The notes below the pieces were generated by a model that was not told the origin of the DNA, searched no databases, and saw only the letters and a list, made by a program, of their open reading frames with translations. From an uncultured Pelosinus sp. (GTDB lineage: Bacteria; Bacillota; Negativicutes; UMGS1260): a stretch of 8,376 bases of DNA. The stretch is taken from assembly GCA_900550105.1 (NCBI GenBank), contig URQW01000111.1, forward strand, positions 1 to 8,376, written 5' to 3'. Shown in pieces: positions 1 to 5,595 of this stretch. The position numbers were made by a program, and so were the translations under genes. Numbering within the stretch: the first letter of the stretch is position 1; each line of letters begins with the position of its first letter.

Positions 1-74
1 CTTGATAGCTCAGTTGGTAGAGCAATCGGCTGTTAACCGATCGGTCGTAGGTTCGAGTCCTACTCAAGGAGCCA
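1..74 (+). tRNA. tRNA-Asn (GTT), 5' end cut by window edge
   Basis: This is the asparagine tRNA. The anticodon stem ATCGG/CCGAT (25-29 and 37-41) closes a seven-base loop with anticodon GTT at 32-34. The T arm carries GTTCGAGTC, and the 3' end is TCAAGGA followed by discriminator G and an encoded CCA (72-74). The acceptor stem should begin TCCTTGA, but the window starts at CTTGA, so the first two bases are missing. It is the upstream member of a tRNA pair and could belong to a longer cluster to the left. Position 22 is G (GTAGAGC in the D arm), so it should not be a TrmK substrate. Confidence 0.96.
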
Positions 75-83
75 AATGATAAC

Positions 84-113
84 AAAACAGGCTTTCTTCG
101 GAAAACCTGTTTT
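84..113 (+). other. Inter-tRNA hairpin with UUCG tetraloop
   Basis: AAAACAGG (84-91) pairs with CCTGTTTT (106-113). After one C/A mismatch, TTTC (93-96) pairs with GAAA (101-104) around a TTCG loop (97-100), giving a C(UUCG)G cap, a very stable fold. Only a short, interrupted T tract follows, and the next tRNA begins eight bases later, so a promoter for that tRNA could not fit between. I read it as a spacer or processing hairpin in a joint tRNA transcript. A weak terminator is the alternative. Confidence 0.55.
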
Positions 114-121
114 CATATCTT

Positions 122-196
122 GGGCCTATAGCTCAGCGGTAGAGCAGCCGGCTCATAACCGGCTGGTCCCTGGTTCGATACCAGGTGGGCCCACCA
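122..196 (+). tRNA. tRNA with CAT anticodon (elongator Met or Ile2)
   Basis: This is a complete tRNA with encoded CCA (194-196). Acceptor arms GGGCCTA and TGGGCCC pair with one G-U, anticodon stem GCCGG/CCGGC closes loop CTCATAA with CAT at 154-156, and the T stem is CCTGG/CCAGG. The first acceptor pair is G-C, so it is not the bacterial initiator, which has a 1-72 mismatch. Automated tools would call it tRNA-Met. The C4-G69 and C5-G68 pairs are, as known for E. coli, what the lysidine synthetase TilS favours, so it may really be tRNA-Ile2 reading AUA. The D loop is short. Position 22 is G. Confidence 0.93.
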
Positions 197-208
197 GTTG
201 AAATAATG

Positions 209-244
209 CGGGATTCTTGCAAAGCAAGAATTCCGTTTTTCTTT
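209..244 (+). terminator. Intrinsic terminator after the tRNA pair
   Basis: CGGGATTCTTGC (209-220) and GCAAGAATTCCG (224-235) form a 12-bp stem with a single G-U pair around an AAA loop. TTTTTCTTT (236-244) follows. This is a textbook intrinsic terminator for the tRNA transcript. It ends about seven bases before the trmK ribosome binding site and rules out any trmK start inside it, such as the ATG at 217. Confidence 0.9.
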
Positions 245-261
245 GTAAAGGGGAGAAAATG

Positions 262-975
262 ATGAAATTGAATGAAAGACTGCGTCAAATAGCCGCTTTC
301 GTTCCCCAAGGCGCTAGAATCGCTGATATTGGCACAGATCATGCTTATTTGCCCGTGTTTCTTGTACAGCAGAACGTGGTCTCTTGGGCCATTGCTGGTG
401 ATGTTCATGAAGGGCCCTATAAAGCTGCTTCGCTTACTGTTCGTCAAGCGGGGCTGTCTGATAAAATTTCTGTACGTTTAGGCGATGGCCTAACTGTAAT
501 TGGTGAAGATGAGATCGATGCAGTAGTGATTGCCGGTATGGGCGGGCAGACAATGATTGAAATTCTCCAAAAAGGTGAACTCTGGATAAAACGTCTTACG
601 ACGCTTGTGCTACAGCCGATGGGAGCTGCGGGCGCATTGCGTTTATGGCTGGTAAAGCACGGTTGGCAGCTAATCGATGAGGCGCTTGTAATAGATGATG
701 ACCGTCTTTACGAAGTGATTTGTGCTAAGCGCTCAATTTCCGGGCAGGGGACTTTGTCGGTAGAGACAGAAATTACGGAAGCTGAGAAAATTCTGTATGA
801 AGTTGGTCCAATTCTGCTAAGAAAGCAAGATCCCTTGCTGTCTCAGCATATTGGTCAAAAAATAAATGATACAAAGCGGATCTTAACGCAACTGAATAAT
901 GCCGGTATTGGGGCGCAGGAAAAGACGATTGTCTTAAAAAGACAGCTACAACAATTAAAGGAGCTTTTGCCATGA
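262..975 (+). CDS. trmK: tRNA (adenine-22-N1)-methyltransferase TrmK
   Basis: TrmK uses S-adenosylmethionine to methylate N1 of A22 in the D arm of a subset of bacterial tRNAs. The 237-residue protein has the class I methyltransferase motif ADIGTDHAYLP (residues 21-31), the acidic GDGL segment, a VIAGMGG motif near residue 93 and a VLQPMG segment, and ends in a basic, helical C-terminal region. Length and motifs fit the YqfN/COG2384 family. The GGAG at 252-255 sits six bases before ATG 262. ATG 259 in the same frame is an alternative, three bases from the GGAG. The stop overlaps the next start (ATGA), so it is translationally coupled to yqfO, its usual partner in Firmicutes. No promoter is visible between the tRNA terminator and the start, so expression may need read-through from the tRNA genes. 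Confidence 0.93.
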   Translation: MKLNERLRQIAAFVPQGARIADIGTDHAYLPVFLVQQNVVSWAIAGDVHEGPYKAASLTVRQAGLSDKISVRLGDGLTVIGEDEIDAVVIAGMGGQTMIEILQKGELWIKRLTTLVLQPMGAAGALRLWLVKHGWQLIDEALVIDDDRLYEVICAKRSISGQGTLSVETEITEAEKILYEVGPILLRKQDPLLSQHIGQKINDTKRILTQLNNAGIGAQEKTIVLKRQLQQLKELLP

Positions 976-2075
976 CAGTAACCTGTGCAAGTGTAATGCA
1001 GGCTATGGAGAATTGGGCGCCTGCTTATCTAGCGGAAGAATGGGATAAGATTGGCTTGTTTGTAGGAGCAAAAGAACAGCCTGTGAATAAAATCATGACA
1101 ACTCTTGATGTGACGCTGGCTGTCGCCCAGGAAGCGGCAGAGTGGGGGGCTGATCTGATTGTTTCGCATCATCCTTTCTTATTTAAGCCTTTGAGCAAAA
1201 TTGATACAAACAGTGAACAAGGGAAAATTGTGAAGCTGTTGTTAACGCATGATATTGCTGTTTTTTCTGCTCATACTAATCTGGATTGTGCTCGTGGCGG
1301 CGTAAATGATGTGTTAGCGCAGCAATTAGGTTTGCGCAATATACGACCTTTTATTAGTGGTTATGAGCAACCTTTCATAAAATTAGTCACTTATGTGCCG
1401 CAAGAAGCTTTTGGAGCTGTTTGGCAAGCCGTGACTTCTGCCGGAGCTGGCCATATTGGGCAATATAGTCATTGTACCTTTGCTGTAGAAGGAACTGGCT
1501 CTTTTTTACCGCAAGCAGGGACTAGTCCTTATTTAGGAAAAGTTGGCAGCGTTGAAAAAGTGTCAGAGTTACGCCTTGAAACTATTTTGCCAGCGGCTAA
1601 AAAACAGCTGGTTTTAGAAGCTTTACTTTCGGCTCATCCTTATGAAGAAGTAGCCTATGATTTGTACTCATTGGAAAATAAGGAGAAGTTTCCTGGCTTA
1701 GGTCGACTCGGGACTTGTTCTAGTCAATCGATAGCTGATTTTGCTGCTTTGGTTAAAACAAAACTTGGTTTATCATCCATTCAGGTTAGTGAGGGGGATG
1801 AAGGCTTAGTGGAGACAGTCGCTGTCGTCGGTGGCAGTGGTGCGGAATTTTTCCGACAAGCAAAAGCTTTGGGGGCGCAAGTTTTGGTAACCGGTGATGT
1901 AAAGTACCATGATGCTGTCGATGCGAAAGCCTTAGGAATTACGCTGATTGATGCAGGTCATTATGGAACAGAGGCTCCTGTTGTGCCAGTTATCGCGGAA
2001 TATTTACAGAGTTGCTTTTCCCAAATTATTGTAACTACAGCTTCTTGTCAGAAATCTCCTTTCTCAGTTTATTGA
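972..2075 (+). CDS. yqfO: Nif3-like dinuclear metal center hexameric protein (YqfO family)
   Basis: This is a Nif3/YqfO-family protein, often labelled GTP cyclohydrolase 1 type 2 homolog. Family members form toroidal hexamers with a two-metal site, and the physiological role is not settled. The 367 residues show the ligands: HH in VSHHPF (66-67), D105 in AHTNLD, and H330 and E334 in GHYGTEAP near the C-terminus. The middle, with AHPYEEVAYDL near residues 216-226, is the PII/CutA-like insert found in the long Firmicute form, absent from the shorter (about 250-residue) proteobacterial form. AAAGGAG at 957-963 is eight bases before the ATG, and that ATG overlaps the trmK stop. The stop TGA (2073-2075) lies within the -35 box of the rnpB promoter. 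Confidence 0.93.
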   Translation: MTVTCASVMQAMENWAPAYLAEEWDKIGLFVGAKEQPVNKIMTTLDVTLAVAQEAAEWGADLIVSHHPFLFKPLSKIDTNSEQGKIVKLLLTHDIAVFSAHTNLDCARGGVNDVLAQQLGLRNIRPFISGYEQPFIKLVTYVPQEAFGAVWQAVTSAGAGHIGQYSHCTFAVEGTGSFLPQAGTSPYLGKVGSVEKVSELRLETILPAAKKQLVLEALLSAHPYEEVAYDLYSLENKEKFPGLGRLGTCSSQSIADFAALVKTKLGLSSIQVSEGDEGLVETVAVVGGSGAEFFRQAKALGAQVLVTGDVKYHDAVDAKALGITLIDAGHYGTEAPVVPVIAEYLQSCFSQIIVTTASCQKSPFSVY

Positions 2076-2100
2076 CAGAATCACTTTAATCTACTATAAT
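2072..2100 (+). promoter_or_regulatory. Perfect sigma-A promoter of rnpB
   Basis: TTGACA (2072-2077) and TATAAT (2095-2100) are separated by exactly 17 bp, a six-of-six match at both boxes. Transcription should begin near G2107, just ahead of the RNase P P1 helix. The -35 box overlaps the yqfO stop codon. Such a strong promoter suits a constitutive, abundant RNA. Confidence 0.93.
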
Positions 2101-2106
2101 TAAAAA

Positions 2107-2462
2107 GCTGTTTATGAGTATGAAAGATGATCGCGAGTACTTTGTATTCGAGGAAAGTCCGAGCTCCGTAGGGCAGGGTGCTGGATAACGTCCAGCGAGG
2201 GTGACCTTAGGGAAAGTGCCATAGAAAAGAAAACCGCCGATTTTTCGGTAAGGATGGAACGGTGCGGTAAGAGCGCACCAGCAACCAGGTGACTGGTTGG
2301 CTTGGTAAACCCCACCTGGAGCAAGACCGAATAGGGAAGGGATGAAGTTGCCCGCAGAACCTTCCGGGTTGTGTCGCTAGAGCTTCTAGGCAACTAGAAG
2401 CGTAGATAGATGATCATCACCGCTACGGCGGAACAAAACTCGGCTTATTGATTACTCGTAAC
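2107..2462 (+). ncRNA. rnpB: RNase P RNA (catalytic subunit M1-type, type A-like)
   Basis: This is the ribozyme that trims 5' leaders from precursor tRNAs, working with protein RnpA. Conserved blocks appear in order: GAGGAAAGTCC (2150-2160), CAGGGTGCTGGATAACGTCC, the AGTGCCATAGAAAAG block, AAGGATGGAACGGTGCGGTA, GGTAAACCCCACCTGGAGC, CGAATAGGG, and the 3' block GAACAAAACTCGGCTTA (2431-2447). P1 is formed by 2112-2120 with 2453-2461 (nine pairs, one G-U), P6 by GGGC 2171-2174 with GCCC 2350-2353, and P18 by 2382-2389 with 2394-2401 around a GCAA tetraloop. The layout resembles ancestral type A, not the Bacillus type B. The 5' end is placed from the promoter and the 3' end from P1, so both are good to a few bases. 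Confidence 0.96.
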
Positions 2463-2464
2463 TA

Positions 2465-2495
2465 AAAAACCGCTGTCAAGCGGTTTTTGTTTTTG
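2465..2495 (+). terminator. Intrinsic terminator of rnpB
   Basis: AAAAACCGCT (2465-2474) and AGCGGTTTTT (2479-2488) pair over ten bases around a GTCA loop. The T-rich tail runs on to GTTTTTG. It lies three bases after the P1 helix of RNase P RNA, so it sets the primary 3' end. Confidence 0.92.
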
Positions 2496-2518
2496 TCTTT
2501 ATTGATAATTACTTTTTG

Positions 2519-2547
2519 TTGACAAGATTAATAAATTTTTCTACAAT
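2519..2547 (+). promoter_or_regulatory. Sigma-A promoter of trxA
   Basis: TTGACA (2519-2524), a 17-bp AT-rich spacer and TACAAT (2542-2547) match the consensus at eleven of twelve positions. The predicted start near 2554 leaves a leader of about 57 bases before trxA. A TATAAT at 2551-2556 lies 26 bp from the -35 box, too far to pair with it. Confidence 0.82.
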
Positions 2548-2610
2548 AAATATAATAAGAGTAAAGAAAATTTATTTTTCTTTATAAACAGGTTAGAGGA
2601 GGCAAGAACA

Positions 2611-2931
2611 ATGGCTGTTATTGCAATTGAAAATATAGCTGATTTTGATCAACTGATTGAGGCAGGTAAACCTGTATTGATTGATTTTTGGGCGCCTTGG
2701 TGCGGCCCTTGTAAAATGGTTGCTCCTGAAGTGGAAAAAGTTGCGGAAGCTTATCAGGAAAAAGTGCAAGTGGCAAAAGTCAATGTAGATGCCGTAGCTG
2801 GCTTGGCTGGTAAGTATAAAGTTATGGGTATTCCTACTTTACTTATTTTTAAGGATGGACAGGAAGTCAATCGCCTTGTTGGATTTCGACCTGCTGCTGA
2901 AATAACTAAGGCGCTTGAAGGAATCGTTTAA
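2611..2931 (+). CDS. trxA: Thioredoxin
   Basis: This is a small cytoplasmic disulfide reductant that donates electrons to ribonucleotide reductase, peroxiredoxins and other targets after reduction by thioredoxin reductase. The 106-residue protein has the active site WCGPC (C31 and C34), the buried acid D25 in LIDFWAPW, the cis-proline motif GIPT (P75) and a C-terminal FRPAAEITKAL helix. Length matches classical thioredoxin 1. AGAGGAGG (2595-2602) is eight bases before the ATG, a very strong site. It has its own sigma-A promoter and no thioredoxin reductase gene beside it in this window, so it is probably transcribed alone. Confidence 0.96.
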   Translation: MAVIAIENIADFDQLIEAGKPVLIDFWAPWCGPCKMVAPEVEKVAEAYQEKVQVAKVNVDAVAGLAGKYKVMGIPTLLIFKDGQEVNRLVGFRPAAEITKALEGIV

Positions 2932-2998
2932 GAGGATTCCACTTTACAGTGAGATATTATTTTGAGTTTCTTCATGTGTCGATTATTGTTGGTTTTAG

Positions 2999-3027
2999 GC
3001 AGGAGAATTCTTAAAAAAAACGAATCT
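2999..3027 (+). promoter_or_regulatory. Candidate sigma-H promoter upstream of pfkA
   Basis: The -35-like GCAGGAGAA (2999-3007) and -10-like AACGAATCT (3019-3027) are 11 bp apart. The sigma-H (Spo0H) consensus is RNAGGAWWW, 11-12 bp, RNNGAATWW. It is the best promoter-like sequence in the 167-bp trxA-pfkA gap, and the 20 bp between the downstream hairpin and the pfkA ribosome binding site hold no usable sigma-A promoter. The assignment rests on consensus alone. Confidence 0.5.
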
Positions 3028-3063
3028 AAAAGTCAGAGTTCTTTATGGAACTCTGACTTTTTT
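3028..3063 (+). terminator. Intrinsic terminator between trxA and pfkA
   Basis: AAAAGTCAGAGTTC (3028-3041) pairs with GAACTCTGACTTTT (3048-3061) around a loop of six bases, TTTATG, and a T run continues to 3063. It is a strong terminator for trxA transcripts. It starts directly after the candidate sigma-H -10 box, so a transcript from that promoter would begin inside the 5' arm. Confidence 0.88.
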
Positions 3064-3098
3064 AGTATACAAACCTTATTGCCAGAGGAGGCTTTATT

Positions 3099-4184
3099 TT
3101 GAAAAATATTGCAGTACTGACAGGCGGCGGTGACTGTCCCGGTTTAAACGCAGTGATCAGAGCTGTGTACAAGAGCGCTCGTACGCAGGGGCTTGTCGTT
3201 TATGGTGCGAGAAATGGTTTTAAAGGTTTAGTAGAAAATGATCTTCATTTGCTTACATCAGAGCTTGTTTCCGGGATATTACCGCGCGGCGGTACAATTT
3301 TGGGGACGACAAATCGCGATAATCCTTTTCACTATCAATGCCAAGAAAATGGTAAAGTGGTATTTAAAGATATGTCACAGCAAGCAATTAATAACTTACG
3401 ACAGCGGGACATTGCAGCACTCATTGTTATTGGCGGCGATGGTACTCTTAAAATTGCTTATGATCTGGCGGAACTAGGCTTTCCTGTAGTTGGTGTGCCG
3501 AAAACCATTGATAATGATTTGCCGCAAACAGAAAGGACTTTTGGGTTTGATACGGCCGTAAGTATTGCAACTGAGGCGTTAGATCGTCTTCATACAACAG
3601 CCGAATCGCATCATCGTGTCATGACGCTGGAAGTGATGGGCCGTTATGCTGGTTGGATTGCCTTACATAGTGGTATTGCTGGTGGATCTGACTGTATTTT
3701 GATTCCGGAAATTCCCTTCGAGTGGGAAGCGATTGTGGAAAAAATTGAACGGCGGCGGCAGAATGGAAAGCTGTTTAGCATTATTGTGGTAGCGGAAGGC
3801 GCACGGCCCGTCAATGGTGAAATGTCTGTGGCGAAAATCATTGAAAATAGCCCGGAAAAAATACGATTAGGCGGAATTGGTGATAAAATTACGAATGAGC
3901 TAGAAAAGCGCCTTGACGTAGAATGTCGTTCTACTGTTCTGGGCCACTTGCAACGGGGGGGCAGTCCGACTGCATTTGATCGAATTTTGGCAACTCGCTA
4001 TGGCGAAGCCGCTGTTCGAGCGATTAAAAATGGAAAGTTTAAAACGATGGTTGCCTTGCAAGACAATCGAATTGTTTTAGTGGACTTAGCTAAGGTCGTC
4101 GGTCAGCCGCACCTTGTTTCGGTAGATCATGAACTGATACAAACTGGGCGGGAACTGGGCATAGTTTTTGGCGATTTCTTATAA
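3099..4184 (+). CDS. pfkA: 6-phosphofructokinase (group III/mixed-substrate family)
   Basis: This enzyme phosphorylates fructose 6-phosphate to fructose 1,6-bisphosphate, the committing step of glycolysis. The 361 residues carry GGGDCPGLNAVIRA at the N-terminus, GGDGT (112-116), PKTIDND (134-140, catalytic D138), MGRYAGW (180-186), PEIPF (203-207) and LGHLQRGGSPTAFDR toward the C-terminus. The DCPGLNAVIR and PKTIDND signatures belong to the group III lineage that includes pyrophosphate-dependent enzymes. G115, where pyrophosphate enzymes have Asp, points to ATP as donor. The start is TTG 3099, with AGAGGAGG (3084-3091) seven bases upstream. It converges on the yjeH-like gene with a 32-bp gap that shows no clear hairpin. 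A sigma-H-like promoter precedes it. Confidence 0.93.
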   Translation: MKNIAVLTGGGDCPGLNAVIRAVYKSARTQGLVVYGARNGFKGLVENDLHLLTSELVSGILPRGGTILGTTNRDNPFHYQCQENGKVVFKDMSQQAINNLRQRDIAALIVIGGDGTLKIAYDLAELGFPVVGVPKTIDNDLPQTERTFGFDTAVSIATEALDRLHTTAESHHRVMTLEVMGRYAGWIALHSGIAGGSDCILIPEIPFEWEAIVEKIERRRQNGKLFSIIVVAEGARPVNGEMSVAKIIENSPEKIRLGGIGDKITNELEKRLDVECRSTVLGHLQRGGSPTAFDRILATRYGEAAVRAIKNGKFKTMVALQDNRIVLVDLAKVVGQPHLVSVDHELIQTGRELGIVFGDFL

Positions 4185-4216
4185 AGTGATCGGTTATATT
4201 CCCTGGATTTATCGGC

Positions 4217-5470
4217 TTATTTGTATTTCTGATATAACTTGTAACTAAATAATAGGGCTGCTACAGCGAGGGAATAGAGGGTAAACCAGCCAGAAAACAG
4301 GAACAGGATGAGCGCAAACAAAGTACTGATACAGGCGAGTCCCTTGGCGGCTTTTCCCGAAAGAATGTGGGTTGCAGCGCTCATTGCAAGAAAGTAGACA
4401 GCAAGGAAGTTAGCAGAAGGGATATTGATCAGCGGATAGAGATTCCATGATAGGCTATAACTTAATAGCAATATGAACAAATAGAGCGGAACGAAGGCTA
4501 ACAAAGCTCTATGGGGTGTTTGGTAGCGAGAATGAAGTTGAGAAAAACAGGCGGGAAAAGCGCCATTTCTAGATTGGGCGTAAACAAGGCGGGAGAAGCC
4601 GGCAATAAAGGTGTGTAAAGGACAGTAGCAGGCAATAAAACCAAGTAGAGCAACAAGAATTTTGGCGTGGTCTCCCCAACGATAGGCGGTTAAAGTGATC
4701 ATAGCAGTGAGCGGCGACTCTGATTGATATACATTGGTTCCTACTGTCACAAAAGCTACAGCAAGGTAGATGAAATTGATAACAATTACCGAGATGAGTA
4801 GACTTAGCGGGAGATCTTTGCGAGGATTTTTAAATTCTTCGGCAAGATTTCCAATCATTTCCCAACCCATAAAAGCGAAAAAAATAAATGACATAGCTCC
4901 GCCGACAGGCAGCCAGCCGTAGGGGAGAAAGGGAGTAAAGGCAGTCACTGTAAGAGCGGGAAGGGCTGAAATAATGGCAATAGTGAGAATCAACAGAATG
5001 GATAAGACAACGCCGATCTGTGTTTTGCCTGATAGTTCGATACCACGATAATTGAGTGCAATGGCTGTGAGAATCAAGCAAGCTGCAGCAATATGGATAT
5101 TTCCTTGCGTCCAATTAAATACGCTGCCAAGGTAGTTGGCGCCGATGAGGGCGGTAACCGGCATGCCAAAAGGCATGGCTGTTAGCATAAGCAGGCTGGT
5201 GAGCTGTCCAGCTAAGCTACCATACGCTGTATGTACATAAGTAGCGAGACCGCCGGAATCGGGAAACTTTGATGATATCATGCCAATTACGGCAATCATG
5301 GGCAAGGAAAGCAATCCGGTAAAGAGCCAGCTAAGCAGAGAAGCTGGCCCTGCTAGAGATGCTGTAATTGCAGGTAATACCAAAATTCCAGCACCGAGGA
5401 CCGCGCCGATTGTCATGGCAGAGCCTTGCAACCAAGTGATGCTTTTTTTTAAGGAAATATCTTCGTTCAT
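4217..5470 (-). CDS. yjeH: APC-superfamily amino-acid transporter, YjeH-like
   Basis: This is an inner-membrane amino-acid transporter. E. coli YjeH exports L-methionine and branched-chain amino acids, and this protein resembles it over its whole length: 417 residues against about 418, with shared landmarks TIGAVLGAGILVLPAI in the first helix, EEFKNPRKDLP near the middle, GFSRLVYAQSRNGAFPA later, and a C-terminal GWFTLYSLAVAALL. Long hydrophobic stretches suggest 10-12 membrane segments and there is no signal peptide. The start is ATG 5470, because AAGGTGG (5480-5486 on the minus strand) is nine bases upstream. A TTG at 5473 is possible, and a longer frame reaching 5527 has no ribosome site. 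It is divergent from the LysR gene, a likely regulator. Substrate is inferred from similarity only. Confidence 0.85.
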   Translation of the reverse strand: MNEDISLKKSITWLQGSAMTIGAVLGAGILVLPAITASLAGPASLLSWLFTGLLSLPMIAVIGMISSKFPDSGGLATYVHTAYGSLAGQLTSLLMLTAMPFGMPVTALIGANYLGSVFNWTQGNIHIAAACLILTAIALNYRGIELSGKTQIGVVLSILLILTIAIISALPALTVTAFTPFLPYGWLPVGGAMSFIFFAFMGWEMIGNLAEEFKNPRKDLPLSLLISVIVINFIYLAVAFVTVGTNVYQSESPLTAMITLTAYRWGDHAKILVALLGFIACYCPLHTFIAGFSRLVYAQSRNGAFPACFSQLHSRYQTPHRALLAFVPLYLFILLLSYSLSWNLYPLINIPSANFLAVYFLAMSAATHILSGKAAKGLACISTLFALILFLFSGWFTLYSLAVAALLFSYKLYQKYK

Positions 5471-5521
5471 CAACGATAACCACCTTAGTGAAATTCGATT
5501 GCGCAAAAGTTGCTTATAGCG

Positions 5522-5545
5522 TATCATAATATTTGTATTTTGATA
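5522..5545. promoter_or_regulatory. Inverted repeat, candidate LysR-type operator
   Basis: TATCA (5522-5526) and TGATA (5541-5545) form an inverted repeat with a 14-bp AT-rich spacer in the divergent region. It overlaps the candidate -10 of the exporter gene and the candidate -35 of the lysR gene. This is where a LysR-type regulator would be expected to control both. The arms are short and do not match the classic T-N11-A box exactly. Confidence 0.4.
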
Positions 5546-5551
5546 AGTCGA
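5523..5551 (-). promoter_or_regulatory. Candidate promoter of the yjeH-like gene
   Basis: On the minus strand a -10 TATGAT (5528 to 5523) lies 17 bp from TCGACT (5551 to 5546), matches of five and four out of six. The weak -35 would fit a promoter that needs an activator. Confidence 0.4.
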
Positions 5552-5567
5552 TTGTTTTGATTAAAAT
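5540..5567 (+). promoter_or_regulatory. Candidate promoter of the LysR-type gene
   Basis: TTGATA (5540-5545) and TAAAAT (5562-5567) are 16 bp apart, each five of six to the sigma-A consensus. The predicted start near 5574 gives a short leader to ATG 5596. The -35 box overlaps one arm of the inverted repeat, as expected for autorepression. Confidence 0.45.
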
Positions 5568-5595
5568 GATCGGTTTTTTCGATTGGTGTGATAGC

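Noticed and set aside
133..447. Minus-strand open frame across the CAT tRNA and the start of trmK
   Set aside because: It overlaps a tRNA, a terminator and a well-supported gene, and its translation has no recognisable domain.
2112..2393. Minus-strand open frame of 93 codons across the RNase P region
   Set aside because: It lies entirely opposite conserved rnpB helices and has no family signature. It is a by-product of the RNA gene.
2551..2556. TATAAT as the -10 box of trxA
   Set aside because: It is 26 bp from the TTGACA. TACAAT at 2542-2547 has the correct 17-bp spacing.
3066..3071. TATACA as a sigma-A -10 for pfkA
   Set aside because: No -35 box exists at 17 bp (TTATGG only), and the start would fall at the ribosome binding site.
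4185..4216. Bidirectional terminator between the convergent pfkA and yjeH-like genes
   Set aside because: I found no inverted repeat of useful length in these 32 bp or just around them.
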